Positions 44,165 through 56,506 of a stretch of DNA of 64,000 nucleotides are shown here, in pieces; the stretch's first letter is position 1, and every line of letters starts with the position of its first letter. The notes below the pieces were generated by a model. It was given only the letters and a program-made list of their open reading frames with translations. It had not been told where the DNA came from and made no database searches. The translations under genes and the position numbers were made by a program. The DNA comes from Helicostylum pulchrum. Its lineage: Eukaryota > Mucoromycota > Mucoromycetes > Mucorales > Mucoraceae. The stretch is from the NCBI GenBank assembly GCA_025677825.1, contig JAIXMO010000004.1:62001-126000 (forward strand), given 5' to 3'.

Positions 44165-47100
44165 TTAAAAGGGTTTAGCCTTTGATACATAATTACTTGG
44201 AAACAAACCAGAAAGGGGGATACCAGACCCATCATCTTTATACCCCATCCACCAAACATCATCACTGGTATCTGTAACAACAATAGTAGTATGTGCTGTA
44301 AAAGCCAGTTCACCAAACTCTTTAGCTTCAAACGGGTACTTTGCATAATAAATCTTTGGTGTTTCATCGCTAGCAGCAGTAGGTTCATCATTGCTCTTGA
44401 CCGCGTTAGCCATCAAGACACTAAAGGGTACACTGGACATACTGTTTGAAAACCCACTGGAAGTACGGAGTCTAGAGGTATCTGAGATATCCATACTTTG
44501 TTGACCTCGACCGTCTAATGCCGTGGTATATCCAGTAGACGAATCTCTTTGCTTGGAAGTACCAACAGCACCAGCACCAGCAGCGGCACCAGCAGCGGCA
44601 CCAACAGCAGAAGAAGAACCAGCATCAACGGCCAAAAAAGCAGAATCAGTTAATTGTGCTGCATCCAACATGGCTAATAAACTCGAAGGTCTATGTTTAG
44701 GTCTCCACTCTTGCATCGGGGCAGGTTCATATTTTACGTTGTTGCGACGTTTTAAGAACAAATAGAGGAAAGAAAGTGCCATTAAAAAGAATAAGATGGC
44801 CAATGAGATCGCAATCGAGATCAAAATGACTGCAGGAACAGAGAGGTAGTTACGTACTGGTTTAGGTGTGCAACAGGCAGTGATACTAATTGTGCTGCGG
44901 ATTAAACCTCCTGTACCGTTAGCGGTGGAGGTAAGTACATATGGGTACCATGTGGTGCCATCAAACAAGGCGGCACTAGCACTTCCAAATTGCGGTAAAT
45001 CTAAATGTCCTACTGCCATTAAAACTGTATCTGAACCAGATGGGTAACGTGATTTAGAAGGTGAAGCATCGACTGGCAGGTACATTAATTGAATAATGTT
45101 TGTGGAAGGACCCAAGTCTGTATTGATCTTTGTTAACTCTTGACCGTTCCAAGATCCGAGATAAAACTGATTATCACTTCTACGTATAAGATATTGGTTA
45201 AATTTGTAAACAATAGAAGACAAAAAAAAACGGAAATAAAATTTTACCTTCCAGAAACAATAAATTGCCCAGTACCATCATTTACAAGAGAATTAGTAGA
45301 TACAATATCCTGAGCAGGACTTCTCCAGGAGGCCGTGCTTAAATTATCCAATACAGCTAAACCAGTCTTTGCGGAGGCAACAGTTAAATCACCTACTACG
45401 GTAATCGAGTCCTTATAAATCGACATATCCTTAATACTTCCTTCGATACCTTGACTCACTTGAGTCCACTGTCTAGAATCCGAAGCCAATTGACAAATTG
45501 AGTTACAATTCAACAATCCAGCAAACGAGAAATTACCAGCCACATAAATTGATTTACCATCTGTTTGAGTTCGAATCACATTGACTTGACCTGGTGTTTT
45601 ATCTTGTGTTAAAACGCCCTGTACTTCTTCAAACGCTTGTCTTTCAAGATCGTATACCGCAAAACTGGTGATTGAAACATCTCCTATAGTACCTTGAAAT
45701 ATTCCGCCAATTAATAACTGGTTTTTAAGAACGTATAAAGTATTGACTTCGCCTTCAATATTTTCCATCAGTCCTTTCCAGATCGTTCCGTCGTACATGG
45801 TAATTCGATACTGTGTGTTATTAAAGCTAAATAATCCACCCAAGATCATTGTATTGGCGTTTCCGTTTTTCCAAAATGCACCTGTTGTGACAGTAGCGTT
45901 AGGGTCCAAGTCTGTAATAGAGGACCGCCATTGGGTTTGTTCAAAGGATGCAATGTTGTTGGCACGGTACGTTTGTGCACTTTTAATATCTCCCATGTAT
46001 AAAGTATTGTTACTACCCAAGTCTAGTTGGTTAGCAATAGGTCCTACAACTAAAGAAGAAGATTGTATCCATTGATTTTGGGTTAAATGCCATTGAGCAT
46101 TACTATAGGAATTAGATCCGTTGACAGTTGTGAATGCACCGGATAAATGTACACTGGCATTATCCGTAGTATACAAGTTATTTACTGGACCATCTACACC
46201 ATTTTGCATACCGGACCAAGTATTTGTATCAAGGTTATAAGAAGCAACATGATTTAATGCATTTGATGATGGTAGCTCTGTATTATTAAAAAGACCACCT
46301 AATACTAGTTGCGAACCAACAAGTACAGAAGTAGATACCATACCGTTTAAGCCATTATTTTGAACAGGTATAAACCCAGTATCAAAATCATAAGTTACCA
46401 AGTTGGTGTATGAAGTAATGTTGGTAGACCTGAAATTGCCACCAATATAAATTTTGTTGGCGTTGGATTGTAAGGTGCGTACAGTAGATGCAAGAGGTAA
46501 TTGTTGATGTAAAGGTAACCAAGTGTTATTGGAAGGATAATAGTTCAAGATACTAGAGAGTACAGAACCTGTGGTATTGCGAATAAATTCAAGTGAGTCG
46601 GCAGCTATAGAGACTGTACCAGAAGTAGGCACAGCGGCTGTAGGAGACACACGCATAATAATAGAAGGTTGGAAAGGACCTGTTGAAGCTGTGATAGGAC
46701 CGCTGTAGATCAGGGTACGTTGATCAGCAGCATTTTGTTGATCCAATGCATAGGTTGTTGTGTTTCCTGGATTTAATGTCATTTCAAGTACAACTTGTGT
46801 ACGTTGGTCGCATGTACTTGTACCAACACAACCAGGCGTAGTGGCGTATACGTTATAAATACCTTGACCTGAAATATATCTTTTTTTTTAAAAAAAACAA
46901 AGGGATTTTTTTTAAGAAAAAAGTGATACGGGGCATAATTTTTTTTTAATACTTACGGTTGATAAGTCACCGAGACATTAGATGTTTGTAACTCAGTTGC
47001 AGCAAACGTAGCCATTAAAAAGTTTCGATATGATTGATAAGAGTATACTTGAGACCAATTACCGGTAGTCGAAGCTGTCGAAGAAGGAGTATTGGAACAA

Positions 47101-48307
47101 CTAGTAGAGGTAGATGGTCCACTATTTAATTCAGGCTGTAAAGAGACATCGGATCGAAAAATTTCAACGTTTCCTAAACCGCCACCGGAACCAAACCAAG
47201 AATCGATATTGATACGTATACCATTCGTTGTAACCGGTGAAGTGACAGTAAAATCTTGATAAGGAATCGAAGGATCGTTGGATAAGATACATTTATCTGT
47301 ACAAGAAACTATCTGGCTTGTAACAGGGTCAGTATATGATAATTGAAAATATTGGTTCGAGCCTAAAGAAATGATACTATAATAATATACAATTAATTAA
47401 ACGACTTAATTAAAATGAAAAAAAAGTTACGGGCTTACTTGAATTCGTTTGTATTCTTTCCATTTAAATGAACATTAGATAATCGAAATACAGACGGTTG
47501 TACGGGAGAATTAAATAGCGCTTCCCAGTAGCCAGGCATACCATCTTGTAGCAACCAAGGTGATTGAGAGCAAACTACGGAAGAAGGATTTGTATTATTA
47601 CCAAACATGGCGGAATTACCAGCAGATATCGTGGCAGACGAAAGTAAATTAATTGTTTGACTTGTATTTTGATTAAAGAATTGACCATCACCCGTAGAAT
47701 CAAATTGACCAGCAAATAAAATAGATTGCTGTTGTAATTGCTTTATGATTGAATAAACGGGACCATTAAATCCTTTCCAAGGCAAAGGGCTCCATTGATT
47801 TTGTTTCCAAATAGCAGCGTGCCCAGCGTATTCTGTTGTATTAGCGCCTATTGGTGCAATAAAATCACCACCAACATAAACTTGATCTGAATCACAGTAA
47901 ATTGATCTAACGCTACCGTCTAAGCCTTGCTGTAAAGGTGATAGTAAACTTGTTGCAGTATCAAATTGAGCAATATGATTAAAAGTCGTTTGATTAATGG
48001 TATTGAAATTACCAGCTAAAATGTATTTGGTATCTGAAATTTTACAGTAACTGGAAATACTGCCGTTAACTGTACCAAATAGTTTAAATATTAAAGTGGT
48101 GTCATCCAAAGCTGTCATGAGTAAACCATGTGTGTTATTTGGTAATGACTCAAATTGAGACGTTTGCTTTACAGGTGATATACCAGCATAGTCACCAATA
48201 AAACCTAATTGGCCACCAAGCGAATCTAGTGTGATGGTAGGTATTTCAAGTTCATTCGTCCATTGAATAAAACAAAGAAACGAAAAGAACCACAGTACGT
48301 TAACCAT
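44165..48307 (-). CDS. RAX2: Rax2-like cell-polarity protein with C-terminal SH3 domain
   Basis: Four main exons code for about 1300 residues, the size range of Rax2 (polarity landmark at bud sites and hyphal tips). A signal peptide starts the protein (MVNVLWFFSFLCFIQW). The long ectodomain is Asn-rich (many N-x-S/T) with beta-propeller/Kelch-like units: YILAGNFNTINQTTFNHIAQ, QVYVGGDFIAPIG, KIYIGGNFRS and SIYVAGNFSFAGLLNCNSIC. One membrane segment (VILISIAISLAILFFLMALSFLYLFL) is followed by a cytoplasmic tail with an Ala-rich stretch. The tail ends in an SH3 domain: ALYDY-type start KIYYAKYPFEAKEFGELAF, then DDVWWMGYKDDGSGIPLSG and LFPSNYV. As far as I recall, yeast Rax2 has a short tail without SH3. 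Introns near 45190-45250, 46873-46956 and 47380-47448 are placed by splice signals. Confidence 0.9.
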
Positions 48308-48793
48308 GACTTCTTTTTTATTGTCTTTTTTTTTCTGTTTCTTTAAAGAAAGCTGCTTAAAAAAGAAAAAGTAAAAAGCAAAAAAGGTGTATTTATTTTT
48401 TAAGAAGAAAAGAGAGAAAAAAAAAAAGGGAGAAAGAAAGAAAACGAGGGTGAGAGTGAATAAAGACAAAAAAAAACTGACAACAAAAAAGGTTACTGCT
48501 GTCGAAAAAAAAAATACCTGTTCCCTTATAAACTTTTTGTGATCATATTTTACTGATAAGAAATAACCCTCCTCATCATCATCCTCCTCCTCTCTGTTAT
48601 TGACAACATTTCTTTGACTTGTATTAAAAAGCTTGCAGAAATGAAAAATAAAAAACGTGCTGAATATTTTGATGGGTTACAATTACCATTTTTAGGCATG
48701 AGACACTCTGCAAGTCAAAAATCAATTGTTTGGTGTGCCGCACTTTTCTTTTTCTTTTTCATGTATTAAACTTTTCTTTTTTTATATCTTAGC
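48308..48793. promoter_or_regulatory. Shared divergent promoter of RAX2 and the SH3-WW-PH-RhoGAP gene
   Basis: Both genes start outward from this 486-bp region. It is AT-rich with A tracts near the Rax2 start. The sequence TATATCTTAG just before the second start is a potential 3' splice site, so that gene could have an untranslated upstream exon. Shared regulation is inferred. Confidence 0.5.
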
Positions 48794-51133
48794 ATGACAC
48801 AATATCTGATAGCTGTATGGGACTATGCTGCAGAAGGTGAATTTGAACTTTCTTTTAAACAAGGAGATAGAATAAAGTTATTAGAAAGGCATAACGACGA
48901 TTGGTAAATATATACACGCAGTAATTTCTTTATGTAACTCGTACTTATTTTTTTTTTTAGGTGGGAAGGTAAAAACCTAGCAACAATATACTTTTTTTTA
49001 TATACTTATAAAAAGGACTAGGTGAACTTAATGATGAAATTGGTTTCTTTCCTGCAAATAGAATTCGTTTAGAATCTACCCAAGGTAAGGAGACTATATA
49101 CACGTATAAAAAGATAATAAATATACTAACAAACTCTAGCTCATCAAACTGTAAGTACAATCTGTTAATTCATCTTTTGTTATTAGACTTATACTCTTAT
49201 TATTTAGGAGGAGACAGAAAAAGAACCACCTAATGTACCAGACCATCAACCTTCTATACAGTCAAACACCAAACCTATATTTGAATCCATATCTAGTTCA
49301 CCTAACAATCTAGTTGAATCGCCATTACCGCAAGGTTGGGAACACGCATTCGGTAACAACACACAAAGTACTTGTTTAAAAAAAAGGGTAGCTGACGACT
49401 TTTTTTTTTTTTTTTTTGTAAACAAAGACGAAGCAGGTACTATATATTACTTTAACGAGACTACAGGAGAATCTCGATGGGATAAACCAAACGAAGAAAA
49501 GGATAACGAAGAAGAGGGTAATGAAGAGGAAGAAGAAGAGGAAACACAAGCAGAAGATACGTATATTCAAGGTTTAAACCCCAATGAGCTAAAGAAATTG
49601 GTACGATTTTCGAAATTTTATTTAAACCATTTTTTACTCAAACTTTTTGATGTAGGAATTCGATCAATTAAAACCGGATTGGATTAGACATAAAGGATAC
49701 GTTCAAATGAAGATGATTTCGGAAAAGGAAGATGGCGGTAAATTGTCTTCTTGGAAAGTATATTATGCAGTTTTATCAAATGGGTTTTTACTGTTGTACA
49801 AGGAAGGACACGTCAAAAGCAAGGTATAAACCCCCCCCCCCAAAAAAATTGTTGACAGCGTAAACTTATTATAATGTTAGAAATCTTCGAGATCACATAT
49901 ACCAGTAGGTAGCTTTGACTTGGAATCATGCAAAATTGATCCCGCTGCAAAACAAGATACAAGACGTAAACACGTGTTTATTATTTCTACACCTAAAAAG
50001 GTAAAACTGTATATTCAAACCACAAGCGATAAAGAGTTTTCTTCTTGGTTAGATGCTATTATGAGAGAATTAGTAGCGCGTAAAGAAGGAAACATCCAAG
50101 ATAAAGGTTTGTATGTATTTTTTTTTTTTTTAAAAAAAAAAAAGTGATCAAAAAAAATATGTGTAACTAATATAACAAGTTAGAAATTTTGCGATTGTTA
50201 AAATCATTAAGTTTTGATGAAAGCCATATGAAGGTAAATAGAAAGATTACAAAGGATCGCTCAGATGACAGTAAAAAGAGTTTGGGCCATTGGTTTTCTT
50301 CTAAACCTGGTAAAGCGAATATACAAAAGATTGAACCGAGATATGTGTATGGTCAAACACAACCTTCAGGAGAAAATGATATTTTTGGTGGGTTCTTACG
50401 GTTAGAAGAAAATGGTGATATACCTCATATTATATCTCTTTGTATAAATGAAGTAGAACAAAGAGGACTAGAGTCTGTTGGTATTTACCGATTATCTGGA
50501 CCTGCTTCTGCTATTCAAAAATACAGAGCTGCATTTAATAACAGTAAGTTAAAAAATACCAAAAAAAAAAATGTGATTAGTGATATTAATCATTTATATA
50601 CATGTATAAAAAGAGGAATCTATTTCGTTTAAAGACGAACATGATATTAATGCCGTTACTGGATTACTAAAATTGTATTTTAGAGAACTTCGTAACCCTT
50701 TAATGACACATGAATATTATGAATGGTTTATGGAAGCAGCTAGTAAGTACCCTTTTTACTCTTTTTTTTTAAAAAAAAAAGGTGATAATTAAACTAATTT
50801 ACATTGTGTATAGGAATGGCGGATTATGAGGAAAGAATGTATCAAATTAAATCGATTATTCACAGTTTACCTAAAGCCAATTATATGGTATTGGAATACT
50901 TGATGCGACACTTGAATCGAGTTGCATCTTACTCGTCAGTCAATAAGATGGAATCATCAAATTTAGCACTGATTTTCTCGGTTGGATTATTAAGATCGTC
51001 ACAACAAGATCTCAGTAGTATTATGCAATCTGATCTTCAAAGTAAGATTATTGAAGCAATTATTCAACAAGTAGATTGGTTTTTTGAAGAAGATGAACAA
51101 GACTTGGTTCAAATAGATGAAGATGAAAAATAA
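48794..51133 (+). CDS. SH3-WW-PH-RhoGAP multidomain protein
   Basis: A GTPase-activating protein for Rho-family GTPases, with domains as in ARHGAP12/15/27. The SH3 starts at the N-terminus (MTQYLIAVWDYAAEGEFELS, KQGDRIKLLERHNDDWW, GFFPANRIRL). The WW domain is LPQGWEHAF, GTIYYFNETTGESRWDKP. An acidic linker follows. The PH domain runs from WIRHKGYVQMKM through SSWKVYYAVLSNGFLLLY to FSSWLDAIMRELV. The RhoGAP has the arginine-finger loop ESVGIYRLSGPASAIQKY, then AVTGLLKLYFRELRNPLM, YEWFMEAA, LPKANYMVLEYLMRHLNRVA and NLALIFSVGLLR. The C-terminus is acidic. There are about ten introns. The start ATG is at 48794. It probably acts on Cdc42 or Rac at sites of polarised growth. Confidence 0.92.
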
Positions 51134-51173
51134 AAAACACTTTTTTATTTTATTATTATTATTATTATTATTA

Positions 51174-52700
51174 TTACAGGTTCTCAGTTCTTATTTCGAG
51201 GTTATTAGAATTATCTAAAACTTCAAACACTGAGTTATTACTAATATCTGGTTTATAATTTTCAGAGCATGAAAATGAGAGTCTAGCTTTACGTACTGGT
51301 TTATGCTTAAGGAACTATATAATACAAATTAGTTTTAAGAAAAAAGGAGAGAGAGACCAACTACTTACAGCACCGGTTGCTCCTAAATGACCTTCATGAC
51401 GAAGGAACAATGCCTTCATATCACCATTTGACCAAAACTTAATGGCGTATGATAATGAATTCATAGTGATAGGATGGCCTCTAATAAAACATCCACCGAA
51501 ATAAATTCGCTTGATACCATGTTGTTGTGCATTTAAATAAGCAATTTGACCGATGTTATTACTAACCATAAATAATAAACTCTTTGCAATATCACCCGAA
51601 GCAAAATTATCCTTATTTTGACGTGTATTCTTCTTGAACACTTTACCGAAACTTGATGCTATCCGTGATGACTTTAATCCAAGTTTGCTATAATCTGAAC
51701 CATAAATATCTCCCACTAATAAATCTACATTTTTATTATCACCCGTCTTGGAAATGGCCAGCATATCATCAAATGAAGGTGCGTCTGTTAATAGTGATAA
51801 TAAACCCCAAAGTGTGCCACCGCCCAGCTATTATAATAATACAGTTAGTTTTTTTTTTTTTGTATGTATAATTACTACAGAGAAAAAAAAACATTTTACC
51901 GATGTACCACTTATACGGGTGAAATCTTTTGGGCCCGGACCATCTACTTTGAGAATACTTACGCCAGAGCCAATATTTACAAGCTACAAATAAAAAAAAT
52001 GACAGTAAGCTTTTTATGCTCATTTTTAGTAATACAAATCATACCATATATGGGTATACATCTTTGGATCTTTCTTCAAACCGAATAGGATCAGCATCAA
52101 GTTCATTGTATGTAAATACTTCATAGGGTATCTCTGTTATAAAAAAGCTTAAACCTAATAATAATAAAATAGTTTTAGATGATGAAGATGATGATGAAGG
52201 AGATGAGATTCCCAAAAAAAAAGAAAAAAAAAACTAACCAGTTATTAAACATTCCATTTCATCTTCTTTCTGAACTATTACACCAGGTAACTTTGAAGTC
52301 AACTTATCGTGATATAAATGGGCTCCACCACCAGTTGCTTTTAAAACCTGCTGTGTGCCATAATGCTGTGCGTCCTTTAATAACTCGACTATAAAATCAA
52401 TACAGTCGTCTACTTGTTCGGTTTCAAAAATCTTGAAATGAAGTCTGCCACCTTTTCTGTCCGCTGATAGGGTGAAATAAATGACTTTTGCTAAAGATCC
52501 ACCAATCTTTTGAGGGAAAAAAAAAAAAAAAAAAAAAAAAAGATATTAGCTTTGAAGTAATATACACATAATAAATAAAAAAAAGCGCTTACATCAACTG
52601 CTATTTGTGATACATGCTCAGTTTGATTAGGCAGTACAATATCTCTTGTTTCGTGTGCAGCATAAAATGCTTCTGATACGCTTGCTCCAACAACGTTCAT
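51174..52700 (-). CDS. Pantothenate kinase (eukaryotic type II PanK)
   Basis: The rate-limiting enzyme of coenzyme A synthesis, of about 420 residues, in seven or so exons. N-terminal nucleotide-binding loop: QIAVDIGGSLAKVIYF. GTQQVLKATGGGAHLY and NIGSGVSILKVDGP follow. DFTRISGTSLGGGTLWGLLS and the family signature FDDMLAISKTGDNKNVDLLVGD come next (read in two parts). IASSFGKVF and RIYFGGCFIRGH follow. The C-terminus (FLKHKPVRKARLSFS to LEIRTENL) is divergent and extends past the fold. The start is the ATG at 52700 (MNVVGASVSEAFYAA). It may have an upstream exon, as a TTTTAG acceptor-like sequence lies directly before it. Homopolymer runs sit in two introns. Confidence 0.93.
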
Positions 52701-53391
52701 ATAGTCTAAAATGTATGTTAAATAATAAAAAAAAAAGAGAAATAAAAGGGGAAAAATAATAAACGAAAAAAAAAAGCGCAATTTTTATTTTTGATCGGAG
52801 TCAAGCAAACAAGAAAGCAAAGGAAAAAGTTTCCCATCTTTTATTTGTCATGACTACACTTAATCTTTTTTTGGGGTTGAACGTTTTATTAGTTAACTGC
52901 AGTTTCTCGGCTGTCATAATATTCTGTACCCCTGCAAAAAAAAAAAAAAAAAAAAAAAAAATAACAGTAAAAAAAATAATTGATGAGCCTTTTTCTATTA
53001 ATAATAACATATATCATGGGAAAAAAAAAAAGTAGTAATTATGGTAAGCGGGTAAACTCTTCTTTGCTTTCATGCTTTATGTACATCTTTTTTTTAAGAA
53101 AAAAATCAAATCAAATCATTCGAATCGTTAAATTGCGGGGAATAAATATTACAACAGATTGTAACTCTGATACGTGGAGAACAGGAAGTGCTGCCAGACA
53201 CTCACTTAGTCGCCGGAAAGACATTCTCTTGTGCAGAGCCATCGCCTTTTTTATCATTACTATCTGCTTCCATCTCGACCTCAAAAGGCGTCTACTGTAC
53301 CTGACGCCGAAATAACCTTTTGATTATATCTTTCAGGGTATAAGTAACTCTTTTATCGCTCATCAAGTAACAGTTTTTTTTGTTCCTGTCT
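52701..53391. other. Upstream region of the PanK gene
   Basis: About 690 bp with A tracts of up to 25 nt. A fragmentary plus-strand frame MGKKKSSNYG|GTAAGC near 53017 could be an exon but has no support. No gene is called. Confidence 0.4.
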
Positions 53392-53609
53392 ATGTCGTCA
53401 ATGGCTCAGTTAGGTTTAACGGTTCCAAAGGAATCAGGTATTCGTCTTACTTTAATTCGTCATATTGTCTTAACTATGTCCCCTCACCCTCCCCCTCCCC
53501 CCAAAAAAAAGGTACGCAAGTGATATGGTCTTCTGAAATTGAGGATCTTGACCCAAAGTTTAAGTGTAGTTATCGCAGCACAGACCTTCTTCTTCTTGAG
53601 TCTATTTGA
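53392..53609 (+). CDS. Possible small two-exon protein (about 46 residues)
   Basis: Exon 1 (ATG at 53392) encodes MSSMAQLGLTVPKES and ends with the donor AG|GTATTC at 53437. After a 74-nt intron ending AAAAG at 53511, exon 2 encodes GTQVIWSSEIEDLDPKFKC and SYRSTDLLLLESI, with TGA at 53607-53609. A pyrimidine-rich stretch precedes the acceptor. The frame is continuous and has ordinary codon use, but there is no recognised domain, and the short length makes chance possible. Confidence 0.35.
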
Positions 53610-55029
53610 TACTCAGTTAGTAAAAATGCATATAAGCCCTCTACCCTTTTTACCTTTTTGTGATTAACTACATTTCTTGATATATATTTTTTGAACGTTA
53701 TAAATGATTACTAAATAGAATTACGTTTAGTAAAAAAAAAACACCTTCATGTCTTACTCTGACGTGCATTTTTGAAACGATTTTGTGAACATGTGTATGG
53801 TTTTAATGCAAGTATTAAACAGTTTCGTTATAGCGCCTTTTTTTTTCTTTTACGCGTTCGGAAAAAAAGCTTGCAGTTATCGTGACGTATTACTTTACGC
53901 TCATCTATTAACATTCACTCATCACAACTCTTACGTTTTGCTAATAACCACGGTTTTATTTTACCCTTTTGATTGTCTCTCAAATGTCAAATGTACATCC
54001 CCCACTTTTCTTTATCCTGATTTAGACTATAAAGTCAAGATAAGGGTTCTCGTGTAACAGATACGTTAGCATGTACTCCTCTTGTACGAAGAAACTACTT
54101 ATTTATAAGCGTAATCTAACGAACCAAGTTGCACACATAAAAACATTTTCTAATTGGGTTTTAAACCCTTAAATACGCGGAAACGTGTGCAGACCCAATT
54201 TTTCTCGGTGCAATTTCCGACTGTAGAACAAAAAAAAAAAGGTCTGCTTCGATCTCTTTTTTGAAGCTTCTAAAAAAAATCTGAAACAAAAAAAAAAAGA
54301 GCGTATAATTTATATTAGAACCAATGAACATGTTTTTATTTAACCGCATTATACACCCCTCTTTGTTGGGGTGGTTCCAAATTATTTTTTATATGCTTAC
54401 TTGTGACCCGCATAATGGTAACACCGGCTTTTATAATAGCCTTGGTTTTGTGTAGCTCTCTCTTTTATGTACATCTTTTATTTTGTGTCCATACGGAAGG
54501 ATATTGTTCCTCTTAAAGCAACCACCGTGCATAAAAGCGCTTGTTACAAAGTTCAAATGCGATCCACCCGACTGTGATAGATATCATTTCTACACTTTAT
54601 GAAAAGTAAGTAAAAAAGCAATACACCGCACTTTCTTTCTGAATGTGTAAATAGAACGTGTACCAAGAATTCCTCTAGATTTCATATAGATACGTACTAG
54701 TACTCGAATAGAAATTGATTCATTATTACTAACTCAAGCAGAACCCAACCAAATTTCCGAATGGAATATCTTTGTTCAGGACATGCGATTGATAGTAATT
54801 CCAAAGTACAATGACTGTAATTTGAATACGTATAAGGTGTAAAATTAAAACTCGAAAGTGATAAAATTGGGGCTGAAAATACTTCTTCCACCATTGATAC
54901 CAAAACAAATATTAATTCGTCAACTTCTTCTTCAAATTATCAAAAATAATTGAATGCAATGTACCCAAATCAAATGAAAATAATTCCAGAGTACACGATA
55001 TCATAGTTTAAAGCATAGTTTATTAAAAT
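53610..55029. other. Gene-poor region, decayed sequence
   Basis: No gene is supported. A plus-strand frame around 54690-54830 (IEIDSLLLTQAEPNQISEWN) is open for about 45 codons without start or domain. It may be an old coding remnant. Confidence 0.35.
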
Positions 55030-55260
55030 GAAACAAAATACCCGGTGGGGCCACCTCTGGGGTCTATTACGGCCTGGCACCGATCTTTCATACCAGTAAC
55101 AAGCCTACCTGCGAGATCCTGCCCAAAAGCTGCTCCAAATCATCATGCCGCCTCTACCCCACTTATTTGTAGGCACAATACGAAACCAAATCTTAGAGAC
55201 ATTAGGTTTGTGAATGATATGTCTTCTTGCGCTGAATATATTTTTTTTGTGCTTGCTCGG
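55030..55260 (-). pseudogene. Degraded Tc1/mariner-type transposase fragment (second locus)
   Basis: On the minus strand, NIFSARRHIIHKPNVSKIWF, RIVPTNKWGRGGMMIW and SSFWAGSRR are followed, after a frame change, by GRLVTGMKDRCQAVIDPRG. This mirrors the region after the second catalytic Asp of Tc1-type enzymes, which read (V)IFSDE..., then VW, then VPTxKHGGGSxMVWGCF, then GPLVxI. The IFSDE acidic residues are replaced by ARR, and stops and frameshifts are present, so it is inactive. The family is inferred by pattern. Confidence 0.5.
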
Positions 55261-56506
55261 GTTGGGTTGGCTTCGAAGCCTCTTTGGCACGAGTAGAAAC
55301 CTGTCGGTAGCTGTATCTACTGACAGGAATCTCGCGTCTTTGTTGTTGTTCTTGTTGTTCTTTGACAACAGGTGCTGCTTGTTCGTCGGCATCTATCATT
55401 AACAATGATCTTCGCTGTAAGTAAACGTCACGGTGAGGAGAAGTAGGCTCACGACGACCCACAGGTACATCAACGAAAGAAAGGCTATTTAGTAGCGCTC
55501 TTCTGGAGAGGCTAGCACTTATCTAGATAAATTATCATAAGGCCAGTTGACCACATTATTTTTGAAAATATTCGATTCTGTTTTGAAGAATATCCATTGC
55601 TTTAAGAGATCTGATATATAAAAAAAGACAGGTCAAAGTTAATAAAAGAAATTATAAAGTGCGTCTGGATTAACAAAAAGAAAATCTGAGACATTTGGGG
55701 GGGGGGCGTACACGTACCTTTATGATAAGGGCTAAAGAAAAAGTAGCATTTAATAATTTAGTGAATCTCATGGTCTTGCGCTAGCTTATACTCGTCGGTT
55801 GCTTTAGGAAAAACCGTGTCCTTTTGTATGAACGTAAAGAAAACAAAAATGCTAAAAGAAAAAAATGCAAAATAATAAATATGAGCTCCATTAAAAAGTA
55901 TACATATATAAAAAAAAAAAAACTTACTGATGGTATGCATTGTATAAAGGAAACGAGGAAGAGAAAGAAAGACGATTTATCGATTCTAGAAAAAAAAATA
56001 GAATAAACACCGCTTAGGCTGATAAAATGTGATATATTTAATCATTTTTATGTGTACTTGTTCAAAAAAAAAATGCTGTGACATTTTCGCCAACCACCTG
56101 CTTAACTTTATTTCTTTTAAAAAAGTTTTTTGGGTGATTCAATCTTCTTTAAACTAGGCATTTTTATTAAGAACATCATTGCGCTATTGATGATAGTATT
56201 TTAAGGCAAAAAAAAAAAATCAACAAGAAAAATGAAGTTGCGAAATCGAATCGGGGAGGTGATAAAATAAAATTTAAAACATTATTGTGAGAAAAAACAA
56301 GGTTTTGTCTCATTCTAATCCAGACGCACCTTATCATCTGTGTGTATATAACATTATATTTCGTTCTAAAAGATGGTTTATAATAGCCACACAATACGCA
56401 TGAGAGCGTTTCCTTTTTTTGAAGTTCGGTTTTAAAAGTATAAGGAACTTTTATTATTATTATTGTTACAAGATATATATTTAATATATGCATATTTTCT
56501 CTCTCT
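55261..56506. other. Region with fragmentary minus-strand coding potential
   Basis: On the minus strand, a frame from about 55525 down to 55261 reads SLSRRALLNSLSFVDVPVGR and REIPVSRYSYRQVSTRAKEA with a Gln-rich centre. A signal-peptide-like exon MRFTKLLNATFSLALIIK lies at 55718-55771, followed by GTACGT. I could not join these into one continuous gene. This may be a decayed gene invaded by the transposase fragment. The rest, including 55941-56506, has no supported feature. Confidence 0.35.

Noticed and set aside
55718..55771. Signal-peptide-like exon MRFTKLLNATFSLALIIK with a GTACGT donor
   Set aside because: The next acceptor gives an immediate stop in the required phase; a secreted gene cannot be completed.
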